A DNA stretch of 64,000 nt from Pseudomonas lundensis (lineage in GTDB: Bacteria > Pseudomonadota > Gammaproteobacteria > Pseudomonadales > Pseudomonadaceae). Below are positions 8,607-21,432 of the stretch, one piece after another. Under the pieces are notes generated by a model, which saw only the letters and a program-made list of their open reading frames with translations, searched no databases and had not been told where the DNA came from. The stretch lies in the NCBI RefSeq assembly GCF_002269125.1, contig NZ_NQKI01000017.1, positions 33,970 through 97,969 of the forward strand, written 5' to 3'. Positions within the stretch are counted from its first letter, which is position 1. Each line of letters starts with the position of its first letter. The position numbers and the translations under genes are program-made.

Positions 8607-8632
8607 AAAAATGCCCGGCATTAGCCGGGCAT
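8607..8632 (-). terminator. Rho-independent terminator of hemE
   Basis: A nine-base-pair stem (ATGCCCGGC/GCCGGGCAT) with a four-base loop is followed on the minus strand by a run of U. It lies 18 bases after the hemE stop codon. Confidence 0.85.
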
Positions 8633-8650
8633 TGGAAGTTAGCGAAATAC

Positions 8651-9718
8651 TTAAACGTGGTATTGCGCCGAGAACTCGTGCACTGCGCTGATAAAGGCGC
8701 CAGCGTGTTCGGGTTTCACTTCAGGCGTGATGCCATGACCGAGGTTGAACACGTGCCCAGAACCCTTGCCGTAGCTGGCCAGAATACGTTTGACTTCAGT
8801 GCGGATGGCTTCCGGGTTGGCGTACAGCACGGTCGGGTCCATGTTGCCCTGCAAGGCAACTTTGTTGCCAACGCGACGGCGGGCTTCGCCCAGGTCGCAG
8901 GTCCAGTCCAGACCCAATGCGTCCGCACCTGCGTCGGCAATGCTTTCGAGCCACAGGCCGCCGTTTTTGGTGAACAGGATGACCGGCACTTTACGGCCTT
9001 CATGTTCACGGATCAGGCCGCTGACGATTTTGCGCATGTAGGCCAGGGAGAACTCCTGATAGGCCGCCGAGGACAGGTTGCCGCCCCACGTGTCGAAGAT
9101 CTGCACCGCTTGTGCGCCCGCCAGGATCTGGCCGTTAAGGTACGACGTCACCGACTGCGCCAGCTTGTCGAGCAGCAAATGCATCGCTTGAGGGGTGTCG
9201 TAGAGCATGGCTTTGGTTTTGCGGAAGTCTTTGGACGAGCCGCCTTCGACCATGTAGGTGGCCAGCGTCCACGGGCTACCGGAGAAACCGATCAGTGGCA
9301 CGCGGCCGTTGAGTTCCTTGCGGATGGTGCTGACCGCGTTCATTACGTAACCGAGGTCTTTTTGCGGGTCCGGAATCGGCAAAGCTTCGATGTCGGCCAG
9401 GGTGCTGACCACCTTTTTGAAGCGTGGGCCTTCGCCAGTTTCAAAATACAACCCCTGCCCCATGGCATCCGGAATGGTCAGAATGTCGGAGAACAGGATC
9501 GCCGCATCAAGCTGCGGGAAGCGGTCCAGAGGCTGCATGGTGACTTCGCACGCGAACTCGGCGTTCTTGCACAGGCTCATGAAATCACCGGCCTTGGCGC
9601 GGCTGGCACGGTATTCCGGCAAGTAGCGACCGGCCTGACGCATCATCCACACAGGCGTTACGTCAACGGGTTGCTTGAGCAAAGCGCGAAGGAAACGGTC
9701 ATTCTTGAGATCAGTCAT
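8651..9718 (-). CDS. hemE: Uroporphyrinogen decarboxylase
   Basis: Cytoplasmic enzyme that removes four carboxyl groups from uroporphyrinogen III to give coproporphyrinogen III in haem synthesis. The 355 residues match the family length. Both signatures are present: [16 protein letters not shown] near residues 21-36, and [20 protein letters not shown] in the middle. Asp-containing substrate loops such as [15 protein letters not shown] are also seen. It lies downstream of gltBD, as in other pseudomonads, but hairpins on both sides suggest its own transcript. No irregularity was noticed. Confidence 0.97.
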   Translation of the reverse strand: MTDLKNDRFLRALLKQPVDVTPVWMMRQAGRYLPEYRASRAKAGDFMSLCKNAEFACEVTMQPLDRFPQLDAAILFSDILTIPDAMGQGLYFETGEGPRFKKVVSTLADIEALPIPDPQKDLGYVMNAVSTIRKELNGRVPLIGFSGSPWTLATYMVEGGSSKDFRKTKAMLYDTPQAMHLLLDKLAQSVTSYLNGQILAGAQAVQIFDTWGGNLSSAAYQEFSLAYMRKIVSGLIREHEGRKVPVILFTKNGGLWLESIADAGADALGLDWTCDLGEARRRVGNKVALQGNMDPTVLYANPEAIRTEVKRILASYGKGSGHVFNLGHGITPEVKPEHAGAFISAVHEFSAQYHV

Positions 9719-9766
9719 GTCAGCATCCGGAAAAAAAGTGCGGGCATTTTCTCAGAGACGGACACA

Positions 9767-9793
9767 AAAGGCACGGCAAGAGCCGTGCCTTTT
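9767..9793 (-). terminator. Rho-independent terminator of gltBD (possibly bidirectional)
   Basis: A near-perfect hairpin AAAAGGCACGG/CCGTGCCTTTT with a six-base loop lies in the 165-base gap between gltD and hemE. The U-tract is usable on both strands. On the minus strand it would end the gltBD transcript. Confidence 0.8.
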
Positions 9794-9883
9794 ATCTATC
9801 GAGGCGATTTGACGCGCAAGGGCGAGCACTTTTCCCTCAACCCGCGCCCTCTCCCGCAGAGAAAGGGGCAGGTGAATGCCGGG

Positions 9884-11335
<1,452 letters not shown>

Positions 11336-14300
11336 TCACTGCGGGTTGGCACGGATGATGGAAAGCAACGATTTCAAGCTGGCAGCCTTGGGCTTGACCA
11401 TCCAGAAACGACGCAGGTAATCATCAAGGTTTTCCGAGAGGTTGCGGCCCCACTCGCTGTCGGTTTCCTCGACGTATTCGTCCAGCACGTGTTGCAGGTG
11501 GTTGCGGTAGGCTTCCATCGCTTCGCCGCTGATGCGCTGGATTTCAACCAGCTCGTGGTTCACCCGGTCAACGAACGTGTTGTCCTGATCCAGCACGTAG
11601 GCGAAACCGCCGGTCATGCCCGAACCGAAGTTGTAACCGGTTTTGCCCAGTACGCAGACAAAGCCGCCCGTCATGTATTCGCAGCAATGGTCGCCCGTGC
11701 CTTCCACAACGGTGTGGGCGCCCGAGTTGCGCACAGCGAAACGCTCGCCCGCCGTACCAGCGGCAAACAACTTGCCGCCCGTGGCGCCGTACAGGCAGGT
11801 GTTGCCGATGATCGCACTGTCCTGGGTTTTGTAGACGCTGCCAGTCGGCGGCACGATCACCAGCTTGCCGCCCGTCATTCCTTTGCCTACGTAGTCGTTG
11901 GCGTCGCCTTGCAGGTAGAGGTTCAAACCACCGGCGTTCCACACACCAAAGCTCTGACCTGCCGTCCCTTTGAAGCGGAACGTGATCGGTGCCTTGGCCA
12001 TGCCCTGATTGCCATGGGTACGGGCGATTTCACCGGAGATCCGCGCGCCAATCGAACGGTCGCAGTTGCAGATATCGAGTTCAAACTCGGCACCGCTCAG
12101 GTCGTTGATCGCCGGGCGTGCCATGTCGAGCATTTTTTCGGCCAGCAGGCCTTTGTCGAACGGCGGGTTGCGGTCCACCTCGCAGAACTGCGGCTTGTCG
12201 GCAGGCACGTGGTCGCTGCCCAGCAACGGGGTCAGGTCGAGGTGATGCTGCTTGGCGGTTTCGCCCGGCAGGATGTCCAGCAGGTCGGTACGACCGATCA
12301 ACTGTTCAAGGCTGCGCACGCCGAGCTTGGCCAGCCACTCGCGGGTTTCTTCGGCCACGTAGGTGAAGAAATTGACCACCATGTCGACAGTGCCGATGTA
12401 GTGGTTTTTACGCAGGGATTCGTTCTGCGTCGCCACACCCGTGGCGCAGTTGTTCAAGTGGCAGATTCGCAGGTATTTGCAGCCCAGGGCGATCATTGGC
12501 GCGGTGCCGAAGCCGAAGCTTTCAGCACCCAGGATTGCCGCTTTGATCACATCGAGGCCGGTTTTCAGGCCGCCGTCGGTTTGTACCCGCACTTTGCCGC
12601 GCAGGTCGTTGCCGCGCAGGGTCTGGTGGGTTTCAGCCAGCCCCAGTTCCCACGGTGCGCCCGCGTATTTGATGGAGGTCAGCGGCGAAGCACCGGTGCC
12701 GCCGTCATAACCGGAAATGGTGATCAGGTCGGCATAGGCCTTGGCCACACCGGCTGCAATCGTGCCGACCCCGGCTTCCGCCACCAACTTGACCGAGACC
12801 AGCGCTTTGGGATTGACCTGCTTGAGGTCAAAGATCAGCTGCGACAAGTCTTCGATCGAATAGATGTCGTGGTGCGGCGGAGGCGAAATCAGGGTCACGC
12901 CCGGTACGGCATAACGCAGCTTGGCGATCAGGCCGTTGACCTTGCCGCCCGGCAGTTGCCCGCCCTCACCCGGTTTGGCGCCCTGGGCTACCTTGATTTG
13001 CAGCACTTCGGCGTTGACCAGATATTCCGGCGTGACACCGAAACGGCCAGTGGCCACTTGCTTGATTTTCGAGCTCTTGATCGTGCCGTACCGCGCCGGG
13101 TCCTCACCGCCTTCACCGGAGTTGGAACGTGCGCCCAACCGGTTCATGGCTTCAGCCAACGCTTCGTGCGCCTCGGGCGACAATGCGCCCAGCGAGATAC
13201 CGGCAGAGTCGAAACGCTTGAGGATGGATTCCAGCGGTTCAATCTCTTCGATGGCCAGCGGCGTATCGAGTGTTTTGACCTGCAACAGGTCGCGGATCAT
13301 CGACACCGGGCGCTTGTCGACCAGTGACGTGTATTCCTTGAACTTGTTGTAGTCGCCCTGCTGCACAGCGGCTTGCAGGGTAGCAACCACGTCCGGGTTG
13401 TAGGCGTGGTATTCGCCGCCATGCACGTATTTGAGCAGCCCGCCTTGCTGGATCGGCTTACGCGCGCTCCAGGCTTCGGCGGCCAGCAGTTTTTGCTCGG
13501 CTTCAAGGTCGACAAAACGTGCACCCTTAAGGCGGCTCGGCACGCTACGGAAGCTCAGCTCGCAGATTTCTTCAGACAAGCCGATGGCTTCGAACAACTG
13601 CGCGCCGCGGTACGACGCGATGGTCGAAATACCCATCTTCGAAAGGATTTTGAGCAGGCCTTTGGTGATGCCTTTGCGGTAGTTCTTGAACACCTCGTAA
13701 AGGTCGCCCAACACTTCGCCTGTGCGAATCAGATCGCCCAGTACTTCGTAGGCCAAAAACGGATACACCGCCGACGCACCAAAGCCGATCAGCACCGCAA
13801 AGTGATGCGGGTCACGGGCGGTCGCGGTTTCGACCAGGATGTTGCTGTCACACCGCAGGCCTTTTTCTGTCAAGCGGTGGTGAACCGCGCCGACCGCCAG
13901 CGAAGCGTGAACCGGCAACTTGCCTGGCGCGATATGACGGTCACTGAGGACAATTTGCGTACGGCCCGCGCGGGCAGCCTCTTCGGCCTGATCCGCGATG
14001 TTGCGCACAGCCGCTTCGAGCCCGAGGCTCTCGTCGTAATTGAGGTCGATGATCTGACGCTCAAAGCCCGGCAGGTCGAGGTTCATCAACGAGCGCCATT
14101 TGGCAGGCGAGATGACCGGCGAGCTGAGGATCACGCGCGAGGCGTGTTCAGGGGATTCCTGGAAAATGTTGCGCTCTGCACCCAGGCAGATTTCCAGCGA
14201 CATGACGATGGCTTCGCGCAGCGGGTCAATGGGCGGGTTGGTGACCTGCGCAAATTGCTGGCGGAAGTAGTCGTACGGCGTACGCACGCGCTGGGACAGC

Positions 14301-15784
14301 ACGGCCATTGGCGTGTCATCGCCCATGGAGCCGACCGCTTCGTAGCCCTGCTCGCCCAGTGGGCGCAGCACCTGATCGCGTTCTTCGAACGTGACCTGAT
14401 ACATCTTCATGTATTGCTTGAGCTGATCGACGTCGTAGAACGCCGAACCGTGGTCGTGGTCATCGATGGTGGCCTGGATGCGCAGGGCATTCTTGCGCAG
14501 CCATTGCTTATACGGATGACGCGACTTCAGGCGGTTGTCGATGGCGTCGGTGTCCAGCACCTGACCGGTTTCGGTGTCGACAGCCAGAATCTGGCCCGGC
14601 CCTACGCGGCCTTTGGCGATCACGTCTTCAGGCTGGTAGTTCCACACGCCGACTTCCGAGGCGATGGTGATGTAGCCGTTGGTGGTCGTGACCCAGCGCG
14701 CCGGGCGCAGGCCGTTGCGGTCGAGCAGGCAGACGGCGTAGCGGCCGTCGGTCATCACCACACCTGCCGGGCCGTCCCACGGCTCCATGTGCATGGAGTT
14801 GTACTCATAGAACGCCCGCAGGTCGGGGTCCATGGTTTCTACGTTTTGCCAGGCAGGTGGAATCAGCATGCGCACGCCACGGAACAGGTCGATGCCGCCG
14901 GTGACCATCAATTCCAGCATGTTGTCCATGCTTGAGGAGTCAGAGCCCACGCGGTTAACCAGCGGGCCGAGTTCGTCCAGATCACCGATCAGGTCGTTGG
15001 CAAACTTGGTGCGACGGGCCAATGCCCAGTTGCGGTTGCCCGTGATGGTGTTGATCTCTCCGTTATGGGCGAGAAAGCGGAACGGCTGGGCCAGCGGCCA
15101 TTTCGGCAAGGTGTTGGTGGAGAAGCGCTGGTGAAACACACAGATGGCGGTTTGCAGGCGCTCGTCACTGAGGTCCGGATAAAAGGCGGTGAGGTCCGCC
15201 GGCATCATCAGGCCTTTATAAATGATGGTCTTGTGGGAAAAACTGCAGATGTAATGGTCGGTGTCGGCAGCATTGGTTACTGACGAACGACGACGTGCGC
15301 TGAACAACTTGATCGCCATGTCCTGATCGCTCAGGCCTTCACCGGCGATGAACACCTGTTCAATCTGCGGCAAACGCTCCAACGCCAGACGACCCAGCAC
15401 GCTGGTGTCGATGGGCACCTTGCGCCAGCCCACCAATTGCAGGCCGGCCGCAAGGATTTCGCGGTTCATGTTGTTGCGGGCCGCTTCGGCCTTGATCGGG
15501 TCCTGGTTGAAAAACACCATGCCGACCGCGTATTGCTTGGGCAAATCGCTGCCGAACTGTTGCTTGGCGACTGCACGCAAGAACAGATCAGGTTTTTGAA
15601 TCAGCAGGCCACAACCGTCGCCGGTCTTGCCGTCTGCGTTGATCCCACCGCGGTGGGTCATGCAGGTCAGTGCCTCAATGGCTGTTTGTAGAAGGGTATG
15701 ACTGGGTTCGCCCTGCATGTGGGCAATCAGGCCGAAACCACAGTTATCCTTGAATTCGTCGGGGTGGTACAGACCTGCTTTCAT
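11336..15784 (-). CDS. gltB: Glutamate synthase (NADPH) large subunit
   Basis: The 1482-residue alpha subunit makes two glutamates from glutamine and 2-oxoglutarate. The start is placed at [18 protein letters not shown]: removal of a 14-residue propeptide would expose Cys15, the glutaminase nucleophile. A longer in-frame start nine codons upstream is less likely. The class II glutaminase domain is followed by central, FMN-binding (about 850-1200) and C-terminal beta-helix domains. [15 protein letters not shown] carries the 3Fe-4S cluster cysteines, and the Gly-rich beta-helix repeats ([21 protein letters not shown]) are clear. It is the first gene of the gltBD pair. Confidence 0.97.
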   Translation of the reverse strand: MKAGLYHPDEFKDNCGFGLIAHMQGEPSHTLLQTAIEALTCMTHRGGINADGKTGDGCGLLIQKPDLFLRAVAKQQFGSDLPKQYAVGMVFFNQDPIKAEAARNNMNREILAAGLQLVGWRKVPIDTSVLGRLALERLPQIEQVFIAGEGLSDQDMAIKLFSARRRSSVTNAADTDHYICSFSHKTIIYKGLMMPADLTAFYPDLSDERLQTAICVFHQRFSTNTLPKWPLAQPFRFLAHNGEINTITGNRNWALARRTKFANDLIGDLDELGPLVNRVGSDSSSMDNMLELMVTGGIDLFRGVRMLIPPAWQNVETMDPDLRAFYEYNSMHMEPWDGPAGVVMTDGRYAVCLLDRNGLRPARWVTTTNGYITIASEVGVWNYQPEDVIAKGRVGPGQILAVDTETGQVLDTDAIDNRLKSRHPYKQWLRKNALRIQATIDDHDHGSAFYDVDQLKQYMKMYQVTFEERDQVLRPLGEQGYEAVGSMGDDTPMAVLSQRVRTPYDYFRQQFAQVTNPPIDPLREAIVMSLEICLGAERNIFQESPEHASRVILSSPVISPAKWRSLMNLDLPGFERQIIDLNYDESLGLEAAVRNIADQAEEAARAGRTQIVLSDRHIAPGKLPVHASLAVGAVHHRLTEKGLRCDSNILVETATARDPHHFAVLIGFGASAVYPFLAYEVLGDLIRTGEVLGDLYEVFKNYRKGITKGLLKILSKMGISTIASYRGAQLFEAIGLSEEICELSFRSVPSRLKGARFVDLEAEQKLLAAEAWSARKPIQQGGLLKYVHGGEYHAYNPDVVATLQAAVQQGDYNKFKEYTSLVDKRPVSMIRDLLQVKTLDTPLAIEEIEPLESILKRFDSAGISLGALSPEAHEALAEAMNRLGARSNSGEGGEDPARYGTIKSSKIKQVATGRFGVTPEYLVNAEVLQIKVAQGAKPGEGGQLPGGKVNGLIAKLRYAVPGVTLISPPPHHDIYSIEDLSQLIFDLKQVNPKALVSVKLVAEAGVGTIAAGVAKAYADLITISGYDGGTGASPLTSIKYAGAPWELGLAETHQTLRGNDLRGKVRVQTDGGLKTGLDVIKAAILGAESFGFGTAPMIALGCKYLRICHLNNCATGVATQNESLRKNHYIGTVDMVVNFFTYVAEETREWLAKLGVRSLEQLIGRTDLLDILPGETAKQHHLDLTPLLGSDHVPADKPQFCEVDRNPPFDKGLLAEKMLDMARPAINDLSGAEFELDICNCDRSIGARISGEIARTHGNQGMAKAPITFRFKGTAGQSFGVWNAGGLNLYLQGDANDYVGKGMTGGKLVIVPPTGSVYKTQDSAIIGNTCLYGATGGKLFAAGTAGERFAVRNSGAHTVVEGTGDHCCEYMTGGFVCVLGKTGYNFGSGMTGGFAYVLDQDNTFVDRVNHELVEIQRISGEAMEAYRNHLQHVLDEYVEETDSEWGRNLSENLDDYLRRFWMVKPKAASLKSLLSIIRANPQ

Positions 15785-16116
15785 AGACACTTTCTCACCA
15801 GGCTGCCCCAAAAAGGGGCAAATTTCTTTTTAATTCAACCACTTGCTTCCCGCGCTGAACGTACGCCAGCTTGGCAGGGGCAAAAGGGTGGTCATTCTAC
15901 ACACCGCCAGAAACGCCCACAAATTAAGCGGCGATTAACCGTAAATTCGTGTCGCATTTGTGAAAGGTTTAAAGAGATTACTTGTGCTAGTCAAAACATT
16001 TTTGATGTTGACCGCCACAAGGCGCAGACACCACAAGGCACACGGCCAAAAAGCCGCATGCTCAAGCAGGAATGTTAGGTGTGAAGCACGGCGACCTGGG
16101 TAAGGTCGCCGGAGCA
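15785..16116. other. Intergenic region upstream of gltB
   Basis: About 330 bases separate gltB from the DamX-like gene. A seven-base-pair stem (GGCGACC/GGTCGCC, 16090-16110) follows the DamX-like stop codon but lacks a U-tract, so it is only a weak terminator candidate. The rest is AT-richer and should contain the gltB promoter, which could not be defined by eye. Confidence 0.45.
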
Positions 16117-17724
16117 TCAGCGAGCTGCTGCCAGTTCTTGTTGGACGCTGGCGACAGTGCGAGGCCAAGGTTTACCAGCCTGAATCTTCGCTGGCAAGTT
16201 CTTGATGGCGGCAGTGGCCGCGGCGTGGCTTGGGAAATTGCCGTAGGTCACGACATACAACGGTTTGCCGTTAAGCATTTTTTTGAAGTAGCGCGATTCT
16301 CCGCCCACTTCTTTGACGACATTTTGCGCAGAGGCTTCAGAGCTGGTGCCGACGATCTGCACCACATAGTTGCCCGCTGGCTGGCTGGAGTACCAGCTGC
16401 TGCCCGGTGCGGCCTTGGCCAGGGTGACGGGTTTATCTGCCGGTTTGGCTGCGGGTTTGGCCACAGGCGCAGGGGTTGGCTTGGCAGCCGGGGTCGGGGC
16501 GGGGGTCGGCTTGGCCGCAGCCACTGGCGCCTGCTGTACCGGACGTGGTGCCGGAGCAGGTGCCGGAGCAGGTGCCGGCACGGGCTCAGCGCCCGCAGGA
16601 ACGCCGACAGGTGGTGCCGTGGTGGTCACGGTAGGTGGCACATCAGCGCCCCCTTCAACCGCAGGCACGCCACCGTCATCGCCTTCAGAAATACCACCGG
16701 CCGCCTCGGCCAGCGGACCGCGCATCACCGGCTGCGACTGACCGACCAGCGGCAGCGGCATGGGCTGCGAAGAACCGGCGAAATCTACCGACGGGTTAGC
16801 GCCAGCATTCGGCGCGGCTTGCCCCAGCGGCAACTGGGCCTGTTCAGCATTTGGGGTGGTCGGCGTTTTGCCGCGACCCGGAATCAGGATGGCAGCGGCG
16901 ACGGCCACTACCACTACGGCACCAATGGCCAATACGTGTTTTTTCGGCATGTTGAACCCCATACTTGGACGCTTGACCGCAGTGCGGCTGGCAATCATGG
17001 CTTCGATCATTGCATCGCGGGCAACCTGGTTGATGTTCCCAGGCCAGCCGTCGGAGCTCTCGTGAATATCTGAGATCTGTTGCGCGCTCAAGAGTTCGAT
17101 TCCGGCCCCGGCGCCTTCAAGACGCTGCGCCAGGTATTCGCGGGTCTCTTCTTCGCTATACGGCTGCAATTCGATGACGTGGAAGCGCTCTTCGTCCGCG
17201 CTGAGCTGCTCAAGACCGGCGATCATCGAAGGCTCGCCAAACAGGAACACATGCGGTCGGCCTTCAGGCGTCCCGGCCGCCAGCGCCAGCAGGGCTTCGA
17301 GCGCCGAGTCGTCAAGCTGCTCGGCATCATCGATCAGCAAGTAAACTTCCTGGCCGGTCAGGGCCAGTTGCACCACTTGCGCCAGAATTGAGCCGATGTC
17401 GGGGTTGGCGACATTCAGGGTTTGCGCAATCTGGCGCATCACACCGGCCGCATCACCGGCGCCACGCGCTGAAACCACGACACTTTGCACCGACTGTTTG
17501 TTGGTGCTGGCGACCAGCGCCTGACGCAACAACGTCTTGCCGCTGCCTTCAGGCCCGGTGACTACCAGCAGCAGCTGGCTGTAACGGGCGAGGTGGTGCA
17601 ACTGCCCCAGCACCGGCTTGCGCTGGGCCGGGAAGAACTTGAACCCTGGCACCCGTGGAGCAAAGGGGTCGTGGTTGAGTTGAAAGTGACCGAGAAACGC
17701 CTCGTCGGCATGCAAACTAGTCAT
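16117..17724 (-). CDS. DamX-like AAA ATPase with C-terminal SPOR domain
   Basis: A 535-residue inner-membrane protein. An ExeA/GspA-type AAA domain occupies about residues 1-265, with Walker A GPEGSGKT (57-64) and Walker B VYLLIDDAEQ. One membrane segment follows (HVLAIGAVVVVAVAAAILI, near 272-290). Then comes a long Pro/Ala-rich periplasmic linker and a SPOR domain in the last 80 residues (NYVVQIVGTSSEASAQ, PLYVVTYGNF). SPOR domains bind denuded peptidoglycan at the division site. The start at MTSLHADEAF fits the spacing from aroB (ten bases). It matches the protein found between aroB and gltB in other pseudomonads, where it is linked to cell division. The DamX label is by similarity of layout. 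Confidence 0.85.
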   Translation of the reverse strand: MTSLHADEAFLGHFQLNHDPFAPRVPGFKFFPAQRKPVLGQLHHLARYSQLLLVVTGPEGSGKTLLRQALVASTNKQSVQSVVVSARGAGDAAGVMRQIAQTLNVANPDIGSILAQVVQLALTGQEVYLLIDDAEQLDDSALEALLALAAGTPEGRPHVFLFGEPSMIAGLEQLSADEERFHVIELQPYSEEETREYLAQRLEGAGAGIELLSAQQISDIHESSDGWPGNINQVARDAMIEAMIASRTAVKRPSMGFNMPKKHVLAIGAVVVVAVAAAILIPGRGKTPTTPNAEQAQLPLGQAAPNAGANPSVDFAGSSQPMPLPLVGQSQPVMRGPLAEAAGGISEGDDGGVPAVEGGADVPPTVTTTAPPVGVPAGAEPVPAPAPAPAPAPRPVQQAPVAAAKPTPAPTPAAKPTPAPVAKPAAKPADKPVTLAKAAPGSSWYSSQPAGNYVVQIVGTSSEASAQNVVKEVGGESRYFKKMLNGKPLYVVTYGNFPSHAAATAAIKNLPAKIQAGKPWPRTVASVQQELAAAR

Positions 17725-17734
17725 CGGGATCTTA

Positions 17735-18835
17735 TTAACCTTTGAGCTGAGCCAGCGCGCGGTAATCCGCACCCAGCGTGGCCTGTAGAACCTCTTGTGG
17801 ATAATCGTCGGTCACTGTGGCTTCGCCCATGCGGCGTAACAGCACCAGGCGCAAGCGGCCGTCGATCACTTTTTTATCTATTGCCATGTGTTCCATGAAA
17901 TCGGCAGGCGTCATCTCGGTGGGCGGCACCACCGGCAGACCCGCACGCTGGAACAGGCGAATGCCACGGTCACGTTCGGCCTCGGTGATCCAGCCCAGAC
18001 GCGCCGACATCTCCAGCGCCATCACCGTGCCAGCCGCCACAGCCTCTCCATGCAACCATACCCCGTAGCCCATGTGGGTTTCGATGGCATGGCCAAAGGT
18101 GTGGCCCAGGTTGAGGGTGGCGCGCACGCCCGACTCACGTTCATCGGCACCCACCACGGCGGCCTTGGCTGCGCAGGAACGCTGAATGGCCGTGGTCAGC
18201 GCGGCCTGATCCAGGGCGCGCAAGGCGTCAACGTTTTCTTCCAGCCAGGTCAGAAAAGGCTCGTCGCAAATCAGGCCGTACTTGATCACTTCCGCCAGCC
18301 CTGCCGACAGTTCGCGTGCTGGCAAGGTGTTCAGGCTGGTGGTGTCGATGAGTACCAGATTTGGCTGGTAAAACGCGCCCACCATGTTTTTGCCCAGCGG
18401 GTGATTGATGCCGGTTTTGCCGCCTACGGACGAATCCACTTGCGACAGCAAAGTGGTCGGCACCTGAATGAAGTCGACCCCGCGCTGGTAACACGATGCG
18501 GCAAAACCGGCCATGTCACCGATCACGCCACCACCCAGTGCAATGACCGTGGTGCGCCGATCATGGCGCGCCGTGAGCAAGCCATTGAAAATCAGCTGCA
18601 GGGTTTCCCAATTTTTGAATGATTCGCCATCGGGAAGAATGATCGGCAGCACCGAATAAGCCGCCAGGCTGCGGGTCAGACGCTCGAGATACAGAGGCGC
18701 TACGGTTTCGTTGGTCACAATTGCCACCTGGCGCCCGGCGATGTGCGGCGCCAGCAGCTCAGGCTGATCCAATAAACCCTCGCCAATATGAATCGGGTAG
18801 CTGCGCTCGCCTAGATCAACCTTCAGTGTCTGCAT
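17735..18835 (-). CDS. aroB: 3-dehydroquinate synthase
   Basis: NAD- and zinc-dependent enzyme of the shikimate pathway that cyclises DAHP to 3-dehydroquinate. The start is set at [15 protein letters not shown], giving 366 residues, the normal length; an in-frame start 17 codons further up adds only a non-conserved tail. The nucleotide-binding signature [13 protein letters not shown] is present. Zinc ligands are visible in LAEVIKYG and in GHTFGHAIE, with a further His in WLHGEAVA. It follows aroK, from which it is separated by about 150 bases, in the conserved aroKB-damX order. Confidence 0.96.
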   Translation of the reverse strand: MQTLKVDLGERSYPIHIGEGLLDQPELLAPHIAGRQVAIVTNETVAPLYLERLTRSLAAYSVLPIILPDGESFKNWETLQLIFNGLLTARHDRRTTVIALGGGVIGDMAGFAASCYQRGVDFIQVPTTLLSQVDSSVGGKTGINHPLGKNMVGAFYQPNLVLIDTTSLNTLPARELSAGLAEVIKYGLICDEPFLTWLEENVDALRALDQAALTTAIQRSCAAKAAVVGADERESGVRATLNLGHTFGHAIETHMGYGVWLHGEAVAAGTVMALEMSARLGWITEAERDRGIRLFQRAGLPVVPPTEMTPADFMEHMAIDKKVIDGRLRLVLLRRMGEATVTDDYPQEVLQATLGADYRALAQLKG

Positions 18836-18983
18836 GAATCCCCGCATTGAAAAAGGACGGCTGGCGCCCTGTTTCGCAATTATCAAGTGTTGGCAGCGCC
18901 GGTGGGGACGCTGCCCAGTAGCTTTGGGTCATACCGCTTGCGGGCAGGACCGGCGCCGAGGATAGCGCATTTTGTACCAAGCT

Positions 18984-19502
18984 TTAACGAGGAGGAAGCT
19001 GGGCCAGACGCTCCAAAATGTCCAAAACCACCATCCGCGGCGGCCGTTCATCGGTTTCGACCACCACATCGGCGATTTCACGATAAAGCGGATCACGAAT
19101 GGCGAGCAGATCGCGCAGGATTTTCTCCGGATTCGCATTGCGCAACAGGGGGCGATTACGATCGCGCGACGTACGCGCCACCTGCTGCTCGATGGAGGCA
19201 TGCAGATACACCACGCGCCCACCTGCATGCAGGAACTTACGGTTTTCAGGCCGCATCACGGCCCCGCCCCCAGTTGCGAGCACAATGCCATCTTCATGGC
19301 ACAACGCTTTAATCATGGCCGTCTCACGATCACGAAACCCCGCCTCACCTTCTTTATCGAAGATCCACGGGATATTCGTGCCGGTGCGCAGTTCGATTTC
19401 CTTGTCGGAATCTTTGAACGGCAGCCGCAGTTCCTTGGCCAGCAAACGTCCAATGGTGCTTTTACCCGCGCCCATCGGCCCAACAAGAATCAAATTTCGC
19501 AC
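18984..19502 (-). CDS. aroK: Shikimate kinase I
   Basis: Phosphorylates shikimate at the 3-OH with ATP. The GTG start giving [16 protein letters not shown] is chosen because it matches the family N-terminus and yields 172 residues. A TTG seven codons upstream would overlap pilQ. Walker [10 protein letters not shown] lies at about residues 9-17. The shikimate-binding DSD and the conserved FRDRE are present, the GGG turn is in ATGGGAV, and the lid region is RDRNRPLL. The gene begins four bases after pilQ. Confidence 0.95.
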   Translation of the reverse strand: MRNLILVGPMGAGKSTIGRLLAKELRLPFKDSDKEIELRTGTNIPWIFDKEGEAGFRDRETAMIKALCHEDGIVLATGGGAVMRPENRKFLHAGGRVVYLHASIEQQVARTSRDRNRPLLRNANPEKILRDLLAIRDPLYREIADVVVETDERPPRMVVLDILERLAQLPPR

Positions 19503-19506
19503 AGAA

Positions 19507-20892
19507 TCAATGACTCGCAGCAATCGCCAGGTCGTTCATGATACGCGGAGTCAAGAACACCAGCAGCTCGGATTTTTTTTCGAGGACAAGGTCCCGACGG
19601 AAAAGTCGGCCAACATACGGCAGATCGCCCAAAAATGGCACTTTATCTACCACGTTGCTTTGCGTATTTGAGAACACGCCCCCAATCACGATGGTTTCTC
19701 CGTCTTTGACCAGCACCCTCCCGCGCACTTCGTTCTTCTTGATGGGCGGTACGTTGTTGACCATGTTCATGTAGTCCGGCTCGTCTTTTGTCACCACCAC
19801 CTGCATGAGGATGCTGTTGTCCGGTGTGATCTGCGGGGTCACTTCCAGTGACAGCGAGGCTTCTTTGAACGACACGGAGGTGGCGCCGCTGGAGGTGGAT
19901 TCCTGATAGGGAATTTCAGTGCCCTTCAGAATTTTTGCGGTCTCCTTGTCAGAAGTAACCACCTTGGGCTGCGAGATGATTTCGCCATTGCCCGTCTTTT
20001 CCATGGCGCTCAATTCGAGGTCCAGCAAGACATTGTTGGTGATGAAAGCGATGCCCAACCCTGAGGTGTGATTGGCAACGCCCAAGTCCACGAACGGTGC
20101 GCTGACTTCAGCGGCGCCCTCTACAACGGGCTTGTTGATGCCTCCTGCTTTCCAATTGCCCGCATTACGAATCTCGCCACCCCATCGCACGCCCAGTTTC
20201 TTTTCAAAATCTACCCCTGCTTCGACAATACGCGCCTCAATCATCACCTGACGCATGGGTACATCCAGTTGCGCCACGATGCGCCGTAGTTCGCCGAGCC
20301 GCTCGGCAGTCTGGAACGCGATGATGTGGTTAGTGCGCTCATCCACAGTGATCGAGCCTTGCCCTTCCACGCCTGAGGCATGGCCGGTCGCAGACTGAAA
20401 CAGCTTGGCGATGTCCGCAGCCTTGGCGTGATTGACCTGCACCACCTCCCGACGCAAGGGGGCAAGGTCGGCTATCTGGTTACGTGCCTCCAGCACCTGA
20501 CGCGCCTGGGCGGCTATTTCATCCGCTGGCGCAATCAACATCACATTGCCTTCCATGCGTTTATCCAGGCCTTTGCTTTTGAGTACCAGGTCCAGCGCCT
20601 GATCCCAGGGCACGTCTTGCAGGTTGAGCGTGACATTGCCTTCAACGCCATCGCTGACCACCAGGTTGAACCGGGTAAAGTCCGCAAGAATCTGCAGCAC
20701 CGTGCGCACTTCAATGTCCTGAAAGTTGAGCGACAGCAGGTCGCCCTCGTAGGTTTGAGCCTTGGCCTGCTCAGGCTGAACAACCCAAGGCGTCGACGCA
20801 TCAGGGAGTATCAAAGGCGCACTGGCCAACACTGCCTGTGAATTCAGCGCACTCCATAGCGCCAGTCCACAGACCGGGAAAATCCTTTTCAT
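19507..20892 (-). CDS. pilQ: Short PilQ/HofQ-type secretin
   Basis: A 461-residue outer-membrane secretin. After a signal peptide (about 1-24) an STN/N0 domain occupies roughly 50-115 ([37 protein letters not shown]). One N1-type domain ([18 protein letters not shown]) and the secretin core follow, ending in [16 protein letters not shown] and a short tail. P. aeruginosa PilQ is over 700 residues and carries N-terminal AMIN peptidoglycan-binding domains; here they are absent. Layout and size resemble HofQ (about 410 residues) and the competence secretins. It is the last gene of pilMNOPQ. Confidence 0.92.
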   Translation of the reverse strand: MKRIFPVCGLALWSALNSQAVLASAPLILPDASTPWVVQPEQAKAQTYEGDLLSLNFQDIEVRTVLQILADFTRFNLVVSDGVEGNVTLNLQDVPWDQALDLVLKSKGLDKRMEGNVMLIAPADEIAAQARQVLEARNQIADLAPLRREVVQVNHAKAADIAKLFQSATGHASGVEGQGSITVDERTNHIIAFQTAERLGELRRIVAQLDVPMRQVMIEARIVEAGVDFEKKLGVRWGGEIRNAGNWKAGGINKPVVEGAAEVSAPFVDLGVANHTSGLGIAFITNNVLLDLELSAMEKTGNGEIISQPKVVTSDKETAKILKGTEIPYQESTSSGATSVSFKEASLSLEVTPQITPDNSILMQVVVTKDEPDYMNMVNNVPPIKKNEVRGRVLVKDGETIVIGGVFSNTQSNVVDKVPFLGDLPYVGRLFRRDLVLEKKSELLVFLTPRIMNDLAIAASH

Positions 20893-20904
20893 GGTTTATT
20901 TCCG

Positions 20905-21432
20905 TTAAGACTGCTGTTTCAAAGGAATCGTCAGGGTTCTTTCCAGCCAACCGCCCCGACCATCAGAAATCACTTCAAACACTTCAACGTGCTGCGGGTT
21001 AAGCGCGACAATCCGGCCGTTATGACGACCCAAATAGTCACCGGACTGCAAACGATGCACGACACCCTTGGCGCGTAACAGGACGTTGTCCTGATACAGG
21101 TCCGACAAGGTGCCAACCATCTCGAACTGCTCAAGATCAATGTCTTCCAAAACGCTTTTGCTGCGTCCCTCATGGTCACTGTGGTCTGCATCACTCACCT
21201 GCCAGCGAGCCCCTTCCACCCCGAACGCCCCCTGAAAAGGGCTGCGCAGTGCAGTGGCTTCGTAGATAAACGCTCGGTGCTGCACACGGGTTGGCAGGGG
21301 GGGCACGGGAATGCCATCAATGGCTTGAAGCGCATGCAGTTCACGCTCCAGCGTCTCAATACCCTGAGGGTTGTCGCAACCCGCGAGGCTTGCCAGCGCA
21401 CCGGCCAGCACACATCGATACATCACACTCAC
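20905..21432 (-). CDS. pilP: Pilus/DNA-uptake assembly lipoprotein PilP
   Basis: A 175-residue lipoprotein with lipobox LAGC at Cys19 after a hydrophobic signal sequence. The C-terminal beta domain (about 70-165) has the PilP patterns LRSPFQ, LEDIDLEQFEMVGTL and VHRLQSGDYLGRHNGRIV. PilP anchors the inner-membrane PilN/PilO pair to the secretin N0 domain. Length equals that of P. aeruginosa PilP, unlike its neighbours PilM and PilQ. It overlaps pilO by four bases and precedes pilQ by 12. Confidence 0.93.
   Translation of the reverse strand: MSVMYRCVLAGALASLAGCDNPQGIETLERELHALQAIDGIPVPPLPTRVQHRAFIYEATALRSPFQGAFGVEGARWQVSDADHSDHEGRSKSVLEDIDLEQFEMVGTLSDLYQDNVLLRAKGVVHRLQSGDYLGRHNGRIVALNPQHVEVFEVISDGRGGWLERTLTIPLKQQS

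Noticed and set aside
9825..9883. C-rich stretch with CCCTCTC/GAGAAAGGG after gltD
   Set aside because: It looks like a common short Pseudomonas extragenic repeat, but the dyad is short and imperfect, and the strong terminator nearby is enough to end gltBD.
11489..14935. Two long plus-strand open frames (612 and 520 codons) opposite gltB
   Set aside because: Both are complements of the gltB coding frame. They have His/Gln/Val-rich sequence without motifs and no sensible ribosome sites.
16440..16640. Periodic Pro/Ala sequence that might look like a DNA repeat array
   Set aside because: The period follows codons of the Pro/Ala-rich linker in the DamX-like protein. There are no constant repeats with unique spacers, so it is not a CRISPR array.
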